DNA from: JBOGOC01 sp050747525
GTDB taxonomy: Bacteria > Acidobacteriota > Polarisedimenticolia > JACPZX01 > DASXTC01
Assembly (NCBI GenBank): GCA_050747525.1
Contig: JBOGOC010000027.1
Location: forward strand, 1 to 64,000
Reading direction: 5' to 3'
DNA: 64,000 bases
Positions 38,310-47,102 of this stretch are shown here, one piece after another. The notes under the pieces are model-generated. The model did no database searches, had not been told where the DNA came from, and saw only the letters and a list, made by a program, of their open reading frames with translations. A program made the translations under genes and the position numbers. Within the stretch, counting starts at the first letter, position 1, and the number at the start of each line of letters is the position of its first letter.

Positions 38310-38735
38310 TCAGGGGGCAGGTGCGGCCGCCTTGCTCTTGCGCTTCTCCTTCAGCGCCTCTTTCTTCTCTTCGCGGATCTTGTCCCACTCCTTCATCTGC
38401 TCAGGGGTGAGGATCTTCTCCATCTCCTCACGGAAGTGTTCGCGCACCGGGCGCGCCTCCTGCATCATCTGCCTCCTGGCGTAGCGGGACGTGTCCCCGG
38501 CATGCTTCTCGCGGATGGCCTTGAGCTTCTGCGCCTCCTCCCGAACCAGAGGCCTGATCTTCTCCACCTGCTCCGGGGTCAGCTCGAGACGCTTCTTGAG
38601 GTCCTCCATCCGGCGCGCCATCTCCTGCTTCTGCTCGTCGCTGACTTCGGCCGCGCGCGCCGCCGAGGGCAGCAGGACCAGGCACGCCACCGCGGCGGCC
38701 GGCAGCCATCTCGATCTCACGCCCCATCTCCCCAT
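38310..38735 (-). CDS. Periplasmic LTXXQ-motif (Spy/CpxP-like) protein, copy 1
   Basis: A 141-residue exported helical protein. A signal peptide ends ARAAE, followed by LELTPEQVEKI and ILTPEQMKEWDKI, the paired LTxxQ motifs of the Spy/CpxP superfamily, and a Lys/Glu-rich tail ending KSKAAAPAP. Spy-like proteins act as periplasmic chaperones or metal/stress sensors. Its start overlaps the end of the barrel gene by 19 bases. A paralogue with the same motifs lies at 39613-40005. Confidence 0.8.
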   Translation of the reverse strand: MGRWGVRSRWLPAAAVACLVLLPSAARAAEVSDEQKQEMARRMEDLKKRLELTPEQVEKIRPLVREEAQKLKAIREKHAGDTSRYARRQMMQEARPVREHFREEMEKILTPEQMKEWDKIREEKKEALKEKRKSKAAAPAP

Positions 38736-39487
38736 GCGAACGTGAACCCGACGAAGGGTCCGTAGAACGCGAGGTCCGTTTCGATGGTCACGTCGTCGTC
38801 ATCCTCAAACTCGAACTCCAGATGCCGGTACCCGAACCTCAACGTGTACCTGCCCTGCTCGTCGAAGAACACCCCGGCGGAGGCTTCGGCGTTCCAGCTC
38901 AGCTCGGTCCCGCCGGCTCCCACGTCGCCCCGCAGTTGTATATCCCATCGCTTCGCGAAGCCGGCCGACCACCTCGCTCCCACGAATCCGTCCAGGTAGG
39001 TCTTCGAGGTCTCCACCGTGGTCTCCACGGTGGAAGGAGATGGAAGGGCGACCTCCACGTCCAGGTCCATGCTCAACAGACGCGTGCCGAACAGGAGGTC
39101 GAAGCCGTGCTCCTTGCCCGACGGCCTCCAGAAGGCCGTCGCCTCGGCGATCCAGGTGTCGAGATCCGATTCCGTCTTCGTGCCCCCGGGAAGCGGGGGC
39201 CTGGCGGCGCTGGTGCTTTCGTCGGACAGCCCGGCGAAAAAGGTGTCGCCCAGGAAGCCCCACTCTCCACGGCGCCCCTCGAACCTGCCCATCACGGCCA
39301 TGTCCAGGTCCTCGACCAGATCCGAGAAGCTGACATCCGCAGCCAGGATCGGCTCGTTGTCGACGTCCACGTCCAGGTTGACCCCGGTTGCCCACAGATA
39401 GGGCGTGACCGACCAGTGCCACTCCGACGCCGCCGCGGGCGTGGCGCACAGCGCCACCGCGGCGCACAACGCAATGCGTTTGCTCAT
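38717..39487 (-). CDS. Outer-membrane beta-barrel protein
   Basis: A 256-residue protein. A signal peptide (CATPAAASE) is followed by WSVTPYLWATGVNLDVDV and alternating amphipathic strands, ending with GPFVGFTFAWGDGA. This matches the outer-membrane barrel type often annotated as hypothetical outer-membrane protein with a TPYLW start. About eight to twelve strands could fit. It is upstream of LTXXQ copy 1, and a remnant of the same gene precedes LTXXQ copy 2, so barrel and LTXXQ genes form a unit. Function unknown. Confidence 0.75.
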   Translation of the reverse strand: MSKRIALCAAVALCATPAAASEWHWSVTPYLWATGVNLDVDVDNEPILAADVSFSDLVEDLDMAVMGRFEGRRGEWGFLGDTFFAGLSDESTSAARPPLPGGTKTESDLDTWIAEATAFWRPSGKEHGFDLLFGTRLLSMDLDVEVALPSPSTVETTVETSKTYLDGFVGARWSAGFAKRWDIQLRGDVGAGGTELSWNAEASAGVFFDEQGRYTLRFGYRHLEFEFEDDDDVTIETDLAFYGPFVGFTFAWGDGA

Positions 39488-39516
39488 GGGTGCCTGCCTC
39501 CTTGAGAAGGGGCACC

Positions 39517-39522
39517 ATCATA
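39517..39522 (-). promoter_or_regulatory. Possible -10 element for the barrel/LTXXQ pair
   Basis: On the minus strand TATGAT lies 30 bases before the barrel ATG at 39487. The expected -35 position (about 39540-39545) does not match consensus, so this is a weak call. Confidence 0.3.
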
Positions 39523-39612
39523 GCGTGATTGTGAAGCGGGTGCGGGAGGTGGGGAGGAACGGGGCGGTCCGGGAGCCGACGACGAGGGCTCCGGGACCGT
39601 CCCGTGGTGCGG

Positions 39613-40005
39613 CTAAGTCTTCAACATCTTCTTGACTTCTTCCTCCCGCTCTTTCTTGATCTTGTTCCACTCCTTCATCTGATCCTTGTCGAGGATCTTC
39701 TCGATCCGCTCGTTGAAGTCCTTCCTGACGGGCTCGATTTCCTTGGACATCTCATGGCGCGCATGATGCGAGGTGTCACCCTCGTATTTCTGGGTGATGG
39801 CCTTCATCTTCTGCACCTCTTCCTGCACCACGGGCTTGAGCTGCTCCACCTGGGGATCCGTGAGCTGCAGGCGTTCCTTGAGTTTCGCCATCCGAGTGGC
39901 AATGTCCATGTTCATCTCGTCGGGCGTCTGGGCCACGGCCGGCAGAACAAAGACGCACATCACGGCGAAAGACAGCGCGAGGGTGGTAAGACGCCGCTGG
40001 ATCAT
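39613..40005 (-). CDS. Periplasmic LTXXQ-motif (Spy/CpxP-like) protein, copy 2
   Basis: A 130-residue paralogue of the 38310-38735 protein. The start at 40005 follows GGAGATGGAAA and gives a clean signal peptide (LPAVAQT). It contains RLQLTDPQVEQLKPVVQEE and ILDKDQMKEWNKI, so the second motif is LDKDQ rather than LTPEQ. The ATG overlaps the stop of the truncated barrel remnant (ATGA), copying the coupling of the first pair. Confidence 0.78.
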   Translation of the reverse strand: MIQRRLTTLALSFAVMCVFVLPAVAQTPDEMNMDIATRMAKLKERLQLTDPQVEQLKPVVQEEVQKMKAITQKYEGDTSHHARHEMSKEIEPVRKDFNERIEKILDKDQMKEWNKIKKEREEEVKKMLKT

Positions 40006-40101
40006 TTTCCATCTCCACAAGCAAACGTGAACCCGAAGGACGGCCCCGGGAACACAAGGTTCGACGGCTGCATCGTCGTAATCCGGCAGCACGAACTTCA
40101 T
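40002..40101 (-). pseudogene. C-terminal remnant of a duplicated barrel gene
   Basis: Directly upstream of LTXXQ copy 2 the minus strand reads NLVFPGPSFGFTFACGDGK and then TGA. This closely matches the end of the intact barrel (DLAFYGPFVGFTFAWGDGA). Just before it, another frame has a Val-Leu-Pro-Asp-Tyr-Asp-Asp stretch corresponding to the acidic loop EFEDDDDV of the intact gene, implying a frameshift. The rest is missing. This shows tandem duplication of the barrel-LTXXQ pair followed by loss of one barrel. Confidence 0.65.
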
Positions 40102-40247
40102 GGAAGCAGATCGCCGGGCCCGGGACCAGTAGGGTTCACACCGAGGGGGATGAACCCGGGGGCACCCGGAGCCCGGACGTAACAGGAATGCGGGATGGGA
40201 CCTGGTGTCCCGTCAGTACTTCCCCGTGGACTTCCTGGCTTCCAGGA

Positions 40248-41468
40248 TCAGGATCCCGCCCCCGGCGGCGTCTGCACCGTCTCCAGCTCGAACCCGGGCG
40301 GCGCCGTCTCCCACGGATAGCCTTTCGAGGCCATTCCGTAGCCCACGTCGAAGAGCGCCTTCATGTACTCGGGGTCGAAGTCTTCCTTGTGGACCACGTT
40401 GAAGGAGCCGGGGATTCGGGCAAGGTGAAAGTCCACGCTGTCCCGCCGGGACGTCGCGTAGATGCGGTACAGGTCCCCGATCCCCTGGTTGTGGATGAGG
40501 CTGGAGATGGCGCGCCCGGCGATCGAGAGCACGCGGCGCTCCACGTCTGCCCATTCGGGGTCGAGCCGCGAGTTGCGTATGACATAGAGGTTCCTCTCGC
40601 GCTGGAGCCCGTGCTCGCGCGCCAGAGCTCCGAGCTGGAGCGAGGGTGGATAGGCGAAGACCTGGGCTGAAGTGCCGCCGTCCACGTGCATCTCCTCATA
40701 GCGCTTTCCACCCGCTTCCACCTGGATCATGGTGGGGGGGAAGGCCCCCGGAATGGCCGCCGAGGCCATCATGATCCTTCGGAACAGGTCGATAGCCGCC
40801 GGATCCTTGCTTTCCGCGATCTTCGTCATGTTCCAGATGACCCCCTGCCGGGCGTCCAGATCGCAGGTCCCGATCAGAAGGAGGCGTCCCTTCCGGCTCT
40901 CCGCGGCGACGGAGTCCAGCATCTCGCGGTTCACCTGACGCCCGAGCTGGTTCCAGAGCGGCGTGTTGTCCGCCATGGCGTCGCTGGTCACCGCCGCCAG
41001 CACGCTGCGCTTGATCAGGATGTCCTTGGAGGAAATGCCGGTGTAGAGCGACTTCAGCCTGGCGTCGTAGGCCGGGCCCAGGAACGCGAAGGGCGCGATC
41101 AGCCCCCCCGTGCTGATGCCTGTCACCACCTTGAAGACGGGCCGATCGCCTGCCGAGGACCAGCCGTTGAGCAGCCCGGCCCCGAACGCCCCCTTGTCGC
41201 CGCCACCCGAGATGGCCAGGAACGATGAGGGTGGGAGCGTCCCCTGAACCCCCTGCGCGGTGAGGGCGGCCTGCTCGCGCTCGACCGACTCGAGCGCATC
41301 ACGCGTGAGAGCGTCCAGGTGGCCGGGGCGGTACCGCACACCGTGCAGTCCGGGGATTTCCGCCTGGGCCTGCAGCTCGGGCGGGACCGCCGGGAGCCGG
41401 GCTGGACGGGAGCAGCCCGCGACGAAGAACAGGATCACGGCCGCGCAGGCCGGCGAGAGTCGTTTCAC
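40248..41468 (-). CDS. Patatin-like phospholipase lipoprotein
   Basis: A 406-residue lipoprotein (lipobox FVAGC, Cys19). The patatin motifs are complete: oxyanion-hole SGGGDKGAFGAG, nucleophile GISTGG (Ser119) and the catalytic Asp in VDGG (Asp263). It probably hydrolyses acyl lipids at the membrane surface. It overlaps the upstream alpha/beta hydrolase gene by 4 bases, so the two form an operon of envelope-associated lipid hydrolases. Confidence 0.87.
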   Translation of the reverse strand: MKRLSPACAAVILFFVAGCSRPARLPAVPPELQAQAEIPGLHGVRYRPGHLDALTRDALESVEREQAALTAQGVQGTLPPSSFLAISGGGDKGAFGAGLLNGWSSAGDRPVFKVVTGISTGGLIAPFAFLGPAYDARLKSLYTGISSKDILIKRSVLAAVTSDAMADNTPLWNQLGRQVNREMLDSVAAESRKGRLLLIGTCDLDARQGVIWNMTKIAESKDPAAIDLFRRIMMASAAIPGAFPPTMIQVEAGGKRYEEMHVDGGTSAQVFAYPPSLQLGALAREHGLQRERNLYVIRNSRLDPEWADVERRVLSIAGRAISSLIHNQGIGDLYRIYATSRRDSVDFHLARIPGSFNVVHKEDFDPEYMKALFDVGYGMASKGYPWETAPPGFELETVQTPPGAGS

Positions 41469-42982
41469 GGAATTGCCTCCTTGATGCCTCGAGATACAGT
41501 GGGCGCGTCAGCCTCGAGGGCGGCCAGGACGCGGTCACGCATGACCGGGAAGAAAGGGTTGCTGCGCAGGCGGGCAAGGTTGCCCAGCGGGACCACGAGA
41601 GCCCCCGCTTCGCCCCGCACGGTCAGCGCGCCGAGCGGATACGGGGGCATGTCGGTGCCTCGTGGCTCGATGCCGTAGACCGGATCGTCCCCCGGGAAAG
41701 GCAGGGCCACGTGCCCGAGAGAGAGGATGCCGGGCGGCCAGAAGAGTCCCAGATCGCTCTTGAGCGTCTCGCGCGAGCCCTCCTCCCGCGTGTAGGCGAT
41801 CACCTCCCGGGAGTCCGGATCACGGTTCCCAATCCAGCTCAGGCGGAAGGGAAAGGCGGCGGCTGCGCGCACCTGATCCAGGTCCTGCACGAGCGACGGC
41901 GAGAGCAGATCCTGGAGCTTCTCGCTGCGGTTGATGTCGAACACCACCAGCTCGTGGCCGCGTGGCGGGAGCTTCTCGAACAGGCCGTGCAGCACCTCCG
42001 ATGTGGTGACCGTGGCGTCGATGAGCGACTGGAACGCCAGCACCCTGGGCATGGCATCCAGGTGAGCCTTGGCGCCCTCGTCGTCGAGCGCCCGCTGCAG
42101 CTCGAGGGTGAGCAGGTGGATCTGGGTGGCCGCGTTCACCGGAAATGAGTTGTACTTGTACGGATCGTATTCCGGAAGAACGTCCAGCCAGCGCGACTTC
42201 TCGAAGTAGGGCAGGAAGGCCAGCCCGGAGACGATCCGTGTCAGCCCGGCCAGCTTCGAGATGCCGATGGCCGGCGAGACGAGCACCAGCCGCGTGGGCC
42301 GCGGCACGGACGTGTCGGTCAGACTGCGCACGCAGTAGAGCGTCGTCAGCGCTCCCCCTGTCGAGTGCCCTCCCACCCAGAAGGGGCGCCCCTGCCCGGC
42401 GCGCTCCGCGACATGGGCCGCCGCCAGCTCCACGGCGGCGTACCAGTCCTGCCAGCGAACGTCGAGGAGCCCCGAGGGGATGGTGCCGTGCCCCGGGAGC
42501 CTGAGCGCCAGCACGTAATACCCATGGTCGCGGAGAAGCTCGGCGAGGGCGCGCATCGAATACGGCGAGTCGCTCAATCCGTGAACGAGCAAGGCCCCTC
42601 CCCGGATGGTCTCCGGGACCAGCTCGAAAGAGCGGTTGTAAGGGGTGTCGAGCGCCAGGCGGGCCGGGACGCTGCCGGGCGTGTACCTGGACAGCGCGTA
42701 GCGATCCGCGGCCGGGGAGTCCATCACCCGCCGGTGCACTTCCATGATCAGGCGGTCTTCGAGCGCGCGGTACTCGTCGAAGGTGCGTGGCGCGCCGGCG
42801 CTCCCGGAGCGGAACTCGGATTCGAGAGCCAGCCGGTGCCACGGCCGGAGGTCGCCGTGGCGGACCCGCGCCTGGACGGCGAACACGAGGATGATGGTGG
42901 AGGGGATGGCGATCGCCAGGATGATGAGCAGGAATGCGATACGACGGGCCCACCGCGCGAACGTCCCCGCACGCCGCATCAT
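41465..42982 (-). CDS. Membrane-anchored alpha/beta-hydrolase (serine lipase/esterase type)
   Basis: A protein of about 505 residues. The ATG at 42982 follows GGGAGATCC; a GTG at 43000 is possible. An N-terminal hydrophobic anchor is followed by GGALLVHGLSDSPYSMRALAELL (oxyanion region), LPGHGTIP and GGHSTGGAL (nucleophilic Ser), typical of Hydrolase_4/monoacylglycerol-lipase-like enzymes. A TVTTSEVLH stretch and a late GHVALPF could supply the acid and His of the triad. It is co-transcribed with the patatin gene. The natural ester is unknown. Confidence 0.82.
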   Translation of the reverse strand: MMRRAGTFARWARRIAFLLIILAIAIPSTIILVFAVQARVRHGDLRPWHRLALESEFRSGSAGAPRTFDEYRALEDRLIMEVHRRVMDSPAADRYALSRYTPGSVPARLALDTPYNRSFELVPETIRGGALLVHGLSDSPYSMRALAELLRDHGYYVLALRLPGHGTIPSGLLDVRWQDWYAAVELAAAHVAERAGQGRPFWVGGHSTGGALTTLYCVRSLTDTSVPRPTRLVLVSPAIGISKLAGLTRIVSGLAFLPYFEKSRWLDVLPEYDPYKYNSFPVNAATQIHLLTLELQRALDDEGAKAHLDAMPRVLAFQSLIDATVTTSEVLHGLFEKLPPRGHELVVFDINRSEKLQDLLSPSLVQDLDQVRAAAAFPFRLSWIGNRDPDSREVIAYTREEGSRETLKSDLGLFWPPGILSLGHVALPFPGDDPVYGIEPRGTDMPPYPLGALTVRGEAGALVVPLGNLARLRSNPFFPVMRDRVLAALEADAPTVSRGIKEAIP

Positions 42983-43032
42983 CCTGGATCTCCCGTGCAC
43001 ACTGAACCGCCGAGAGTGGCATTCTATCCCAG

Positions 43033-43503
43033 ATGACTCCTGTGGGCACCCTCCGGCATCCCCTCGCCAGCGCGAAGGTGACGCTCGTCCTCGTCGCGCT
43101 CACGGTGGGGATGCTCGCGCTGACCGTGCCAGGCGCGCTGCGCGACGCGCGCGAGCAGGGCGAGATCTACCTGTTCAGCTGGAGGTTCCTGACCGACATA
43201 CCCGGCCGGCTGGCCGGCCCCGGCCGGTTCCGGTTCATCCTGCAGCCGGCCATGGCCATCTTCCTCGGTGTCGGGCACGGCAGGGCGGATGCCCGGATAG
43301 GCCAGGGGTTCCGGCTTCTTCCTTCACTGGCCAACCTGGCGCTCATGGCCATCCTGCTGGACGTCGTCTTCCAGTGGGCCATCCTGGGTGTGGCGCACCC
43401 GTTCGCCGCGCTGGTGGTGGGCCCCGTTCTGATCACCATGCCCTACGTGGCCGCCCGCAGGCTGGCCCGACGGGTCGCTGCCCGGGGACTGAGAGTCTCT
43501 TGA
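43033..43503 (+). CDS. Small integral membrane protein, unknown function
   Basis: A 156-residue protein with about four hydrophobic segments (residues about 15-33, 65-80, 93-115 and 118-138). I do not recognise a family. It is divergent from the alpha/beta hydrolase gene, 50 bases apart. Its stop lies within a few bases of the strong hairpin at 43512-43547, which could also help end its transcription. Confidence 0.6.
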   Translation: MTPVGTLRHPLASAKVTLVLVALTVGMLALTVPGALRDAREQGEIYLFSWRFLTDIPGRLAGPGRFRFILQPAMAIFLGVGHGRADARIGQGFRLLPSLANLALMAILLDVVFQWAILGVAHPFAALVVGPVLITMPYVAARRLARRVAARGLRVS

Positions 43504-43506
43504 ATG

Positions 43507-43547
43507 AAAAAAGCCGGCGCATCGGATCTCTGTCCGATGCGCCGGCT
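43507..43547 (-). terminator. Rho-independent terminator of the metzincin operon
   Basis: A perfect 15-base stem (43512-43526 with 43533-43547) and six-base loop. On the minus strand it is followed by six U, the classical intrinsic terminator. It lies 30 bases after the stop of the HAF-metzincin gene. It is the clearest intrinsic terminator in the window. Confidence 0.92.
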
Positions 43548-43576
43548 GTGAGCCGGTGGCAGGCCCGGCCGAGTGG

Positions 43577-45940
43577 CTACATGCCGTTACCGCACATGCC
43601 CAGCGTGTCGCCGTGCGCCAGGTGTTCCGCGACCTCGGCATCCAGCGCCACGTCGATGGTGTTCTTCTTGCCTTTCTTCCCCGCAGGGGTGTGGCACAGA
43701 AGGACCTTCTCCATCTTCAGAACGTACCCGTGGAACCCTCCGGGGGCGGCGGCTCCGCCGGCCAGCGTGTGGCCGTCACCGGAGACCGATCCCGACAGGA
43801 TGATCCAGCCGGGCGTGAAGACTCCCTGACCGATCAGGAACTCCTGGATGTCCATCTGCCCGGTCCAGGGGGTCCACAGGGTGGTCCGGCGCGGATCCCA
43901 GAAGAAGAACGGCCAGGCGACTCCGGTCACGATGTTCCCGTCGTCGCTCAGATCGGTGGCTATGATGGAGTAGTCGGGGTAGGGGAGAGGCCCGAGCGAC
44001 TCGATGCCCCCCTGGGGCGTGGATCGCCAGGCCGCGCAGTCGCAGTATCGGAACCCATCGAATTCGCGCGGCACGGGATAGCACTCGCCCACCATGGACG
44101 AGCCGTCGCCGGTCACCGCGCTCACCGCGCCCACGTGGCTCACCTGGTAGAAGATCGACGAAGGATCGTTGTCGCAGTTCTCGGCCTGCGGCAGCTCCAC
44201 CAGCGACTCCACCCCATTGTCCCAGCGGGCGCCCCGCCACTGTCCGGTGACCGGGTGGCTGTCCCAGCCCACCACCACGGATCCGTCCGAGGAGACGGCG
44301 TCGGCCCGGCTGCCGGTGCCGAAGAAGCCCAGCGGCTCGATCACCCCCGAGCCGATTACCGAACGGTAGGCGGTGGTCGCCGTGCAGCCCAGCCACTGCA
44401 GCCCCACCACGGAGCCGCTGTCCGACGCGTCCCACGCGCTGATCAGGTTGTAGTCGCAGGAGTCACTTCCCGGAAGCGTGCCGATGGGAGCCCAGCTCTC
44501 GCCCCCCTGCCACACGGCCGCCACATCGATCCCATCCTCGCGCGTGATCTCCCCGACGATGGTCAGGCCATTTTCGGAGACGCCGGGGGAGGGGCTGAAC
44601 GGGCTGCCGCCGATGTGCTGTGCTCCGGTGTCGGGTGTCCATCGCAGCAGGCCTCCCGCCCATCCGCCGACCGCCACGCTGCCGTCGCGCGAGATGTCGG
44701 AAAACCAGGAGTTGGGGTGCTCGATCGGAATGAACCGGGGGGCGCCCTTCACCTTGTTGAAGGTGATGTCGGCCACCGCCATCCCACCCGCGGGCGCGGA
44801 GAGAGGACTGCTGGCGCAGCGCTCGTCGGTGATCCCGTCGCCCGATTCCAGATCTCCGTTCCAGTACTCTTCCGGGCCCGGGAGCAGCACAGGGACGGGT
44901 GTGGAGAACGCGCCCGCCAGGATGCCGTCCACGTACACGCTGTAGGAAGCTCCCGGCGTGAGGCCGTGGAACGCGTAATCCCCATCCGGCCCGGCGAGCC
45001 CCTGCGAGTGGTCGCCGCTCATGGCCGAGATTGCGTCGCCCCAGGGGTCGGCCTGGTTGCGCGCGATCACGTTGGCCCCGACGAACTCCTCGCCGTGAGG
45101 ACCATGGGTCGGCGCGCGAACCGTCCCCCGGATGGTCGCGTGGGAGGCCGGCCATCCTGCCTGGGGGTACAGATCCGACACCGCGGCGACGTCGTCAAGG
45201 AAGTCCACCGTCGCCTGGGCGGCGCCGGTCCCGAACTGGTCGATGAAGGGGAACATGGTCTCCGTCTGGGACGAAGACGGCATGTCGCTGAAGGGCGGCG
45301 AGCATCCTTCCGGACCGGCGTAGGGCTCGAAGAACATCACGTGCTGCCCGTTGGTCTGCGAGTGGGCCAGGTTGATGGCGTGCCCCAGCTCGTGGGTCGC
45401 GACTCCGGCGAACATCTGCGCCGCCTCCTCGGGCGGCACGAAGTCGAAGATGGCCGCGCCGTTGAGCACGACGGTGGCCTCCAGGATGGCGGCGCTGTCT
45501 TCGTCCACCCACTCCACGACGGCGAAGCCGAGGACGAAAGGATGCCCGAACAGCGCCGTGAAGATGGAGCCGTCCGTGTCGTACACGACGTGGATACCCC
45601 CGCCGTTCCAGGCTCCCAGCACGTCGAAGATGCTGGTCGCGTCCACGTCGCCGAGGCCCACGAGGCTCACGTCACCGGCGATGGCGGCTTCGAGCGACGC
45701 GGTGGCCACGCCGGTCCACTGCTGCGCGGCGAAGGCCACCATGGCGCCGGCCTGCTCGTTCGACAGCGGACCGAGCGGACCCAGGTCGAGATAGATGGGC
45801 GTGGTCCCGGCCGGCCAGACGTACGGCGTCCCCGAGGCCGGATCCTTGATGTAGAGCGGCCCGCCGGCGATCGACGGTGACACGGCCCCGACGGTCATGA
45901 GGACTGCGGCGGCAACGGATTTCCTGATGTCGAATCTCAT
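43577..45940 (-). CDS. Secreted metzincin-like protease with HAF repeats and a Cys-containing C-terminal tail
   Basis: A 787-residue exported protein. A signal peptide is followed by a zinc-metalloprotease domain with HELGHAINLAHS (HExxHxxxxxH; Asn replaces the usual Gly). A carboxypeptidase-regulatory-like beta domain (about 270-390) comes next. The second half has repeated short blocks such as ISRDGSVAVGGW, SSDGSVVVGW and LSDDGNIVTGV: HAF/propeller-like repeats. The tail (LLCHTPAGKKGKK, then AEHLAHGDTLGMC) is a module seen at the ends of many secreted proteins of this type. The start at 45940 overlaps the upstream gene by 4 bases. An autotransported or surface-held protease is likely; substrate unknown. 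Confidence 0.75.
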   Translation of the reverse strand: MRFDIRKSVAAAVLMTVGAVSPSIAGGPLYIKDPASGTPYVWPAGTTPIYLDLGPLGPLSNEQAGAMVAFAAQQWTGVATASLEAAIAGDVSLVGLGDVDATSIFDVLGAWNGGGIHVVYDTDGSIFTALFGHPFVLGFAVVEWVDEDSAAILEATVVLNGAAIFDFVPPEEAAQMFAGVATHELGHAINLAHSQTNGQHVMFFEPYAGPEGCSPPFSDMPSSSQTETMFPFIDQFGTGAAQATVDFLDDVAAVSDLYPQAGWPASHATIRGTVRAPTHGPHGEEFVGANVIARNQADPWGDAISAMSGDHSQGLAGPDGDYAFHGLTPGASYSVYVDGILAGAFSTPVPVLLPGPEEYWNGDLESGDGITDERCASSPLSAPAGGMAVADITFNKVKGAPRFIPIEHPNSWFSDISRDGSVAVGGWAGGLLRWTPDTGAQHIGGSPFSPSPGVSENGLTIVGEITREDGIDVAAVWQGGESWAPIGTLPGSDSCDYNLISAWDASDSGSVVGLQWLGCTATTAYRSVIGSGVIEPLGFFGTGSRADAVSSDGSVVVGWDSHPVTGQWRGARWDNGVESLVELPQAENCDNDPSSIFYQVSHVGAVSAVTGDGSSMVGECYPVPREFDGFRYCDCAAWRSTPQGGIESLGPLPYPDYSIIATDLSDDGNIVTGVAWPFFFWDPRRTTLWTPWTGQMDIQEFLIGQGVFTPGWIILSGSVSGDGHTLAGGAAAPGGFHGYVLKMEKVLLCHTPAGKKGKKNTIDVALDAEVAEHLAHGDTLGMCGNGM

Positions 45941-46605
45941 GGCTGCTCCTGTGCCTGCTGGACCCTGGCTGACGTCGGGGAGGTTTCGACGGGATGGCCC
46001 CACCAGTCGGCCGAGACGGCGCGCCGCACGAGCCCCACGAAGGTCTCCGCGGCGACGGCTCCTTCCGTCGTCTTGACCATGGACGCCTCCCGCTCGTTGA
46101 GCCTGGCATCGCGGCGGAAGGTCACGCCCTGGAAGAGCGCCTTGTTGTTGTGGCCGTTGCGTGCCGTCCCGCCGCTGAGGGTGAACTTCCCCTGCTGCAG
46201 GCCGACCGTGGTCCGGAACCCCTGGGAACCCTTCCTGCCCAGGAACACCATCACCTGCTCCCCCACAGTGTAGGTGGGCATCCAGGTGGTCCCGCCGATG
46301 TAACGGCGGCCGTTTTCCGGCGCGAGAGGAGCGGGGATGTTGATCTGCCGGAAGGTGACCGTCTCCGCCTGCGATCCCCGCAGGCTGTCGGACACCTGGA
46401 TCTCGATCTCGACGAACGGAAGGGCTGCGTGCCGCCCCTGGGTGACCTTCGAGACGGTGCCGACGACGATCGCGTGCGCGTCCTTCACCAGTCCCGAGAG
46501 GCCCACCGGCCGCTCCATGCTGGTCGCGAACGCCGCCGACGCCGCCAGGCACGTCGCCGCGATCGCGCCGCAGGTCGCGGCGATGCGATGGCAAAGATGC
46601 TTCAT
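45937..46605 (-). CDS. Secreted hypothetical protein, partner of the metzincin
   Basis: A 222-residue exported protein. The signal peptide ends AAFATS and the mature part starts with SGLVKDAHAIVVGTVSKV, continuing as a beta-rich domain (VEIEIQVSDSLRG, GEQVMVFLGRKG). This resembles small secreted proteins that accompany HAF/metzincin genes, but I cannot name a family. It overlaps both the receiver gene and the protease gene by 4 bases, so all three are translated together. Confidence 0.65.
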   Translation of the reverse strand: MKHLCHRIAATCGAIAATCLAASAAFATSMERPVGLSGLVKDAHAIVVGTVSKVTQGRHAALPFVEIEIQVSDSLRGSQAETVTFRQINIPAPLAPENGRRYIGGTTWMPTYTVGEQVMVFLGRKGSQGFRTTVGLQQGKFTLSGGTARNGHNNKALFQGVTFRRDARLNEREASMVKTTEGAVAAETFVGLVRRAVSADWWGHPVETSPTSARVQQAQEQP

Positions 46606-47009
46606 GGTTTCCCCCTGTGGTCATGTTGCAGAAGGCCATCGCGCGGTGGAAGGGCATCCAGCACCGCGGACAGCTGATCAGTGATGCCAATCTTGGAGAC
46701 GCATCCGGCCGCTCCCGCCGCGGCCGCTTCACTCCGGAAGGCTCCCGTATCATGAAAGGCCATGAGGACGATCCAGGGCGCTTGCGGGCGCGAGGCCATG
46801 CTGCGCGCCGCCTCGAAGCCGCTCATGTCGGGGAGGGTGGCGTCCATGACGACCACTTCCGGCGCGGAGGCCTCGAGGTGATGGAACGCCTCGCTCGCCG
46901 AGGCGGCCCGCCCCACCACGTGCAGGCCGAGACTCTCCGTCAGCCAGGCGGCCAGCACGTTGAGGTAGTCGTCGTTCTCGTCCACCAGCAGCACGCGCAT
47001 GGGCGCCAT
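46602..47009 (-). CDS. Stand-alone response-regulator receiver domain, atypical
   Basis: About 135 residues, only a CheY-like receiver domain. It has RVLLVDENDDYL (acidic pocket), VVMDATLPDMSGFEA (phosphoacceptor Asp) and AAGCVSKIG (conserved Lys). The beta4 switch residue, normally Thr or Ser, is Met (IVLMAFHD), so phospho-signalling may be altered. Start at 47009 with GGGGGA upstream; 47000 is an alternative. It is first in the three-gene unit that ends with the secreted protease and lies just downstream of the kinase/regulator pair. Confidence 0.78.
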   Translation of the reverse strand: MAPMRVLLVDENDDYLNVLAAWLTESLGLHVVGRAASASEAFHHLEASAPEVVVMDATLPDMSGFEAARSMASRPQAPWIVLMAFHDTGAFRSEAAAAGAAGCVSKIGITDQLSAVLDALPPRDGLLQHDHRGKP

Positions 47010-47102
47010 GTGGTCCCCCGAAGAGGGGCCATCATCCACGACTGGAGGCCCCCGCACGAGCGGGCGGACCCCGACGTGGGGGGTGGAAATACCCGGGTGG
47101 AT

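Noticed and set aside
40130..40165. GGGTTC/GAACCC inverted repeat downstream of the patatin gene
   Set aside because: Only six pairs, long loop and no T-run; not convincing as a terminator.
45941..46753. Upstream extension of the metzincin frame
   Set aside because: Runs through two other coding genes with non-protein-like composition; the real start is the ATG at 45940 overlapping the previous stop.
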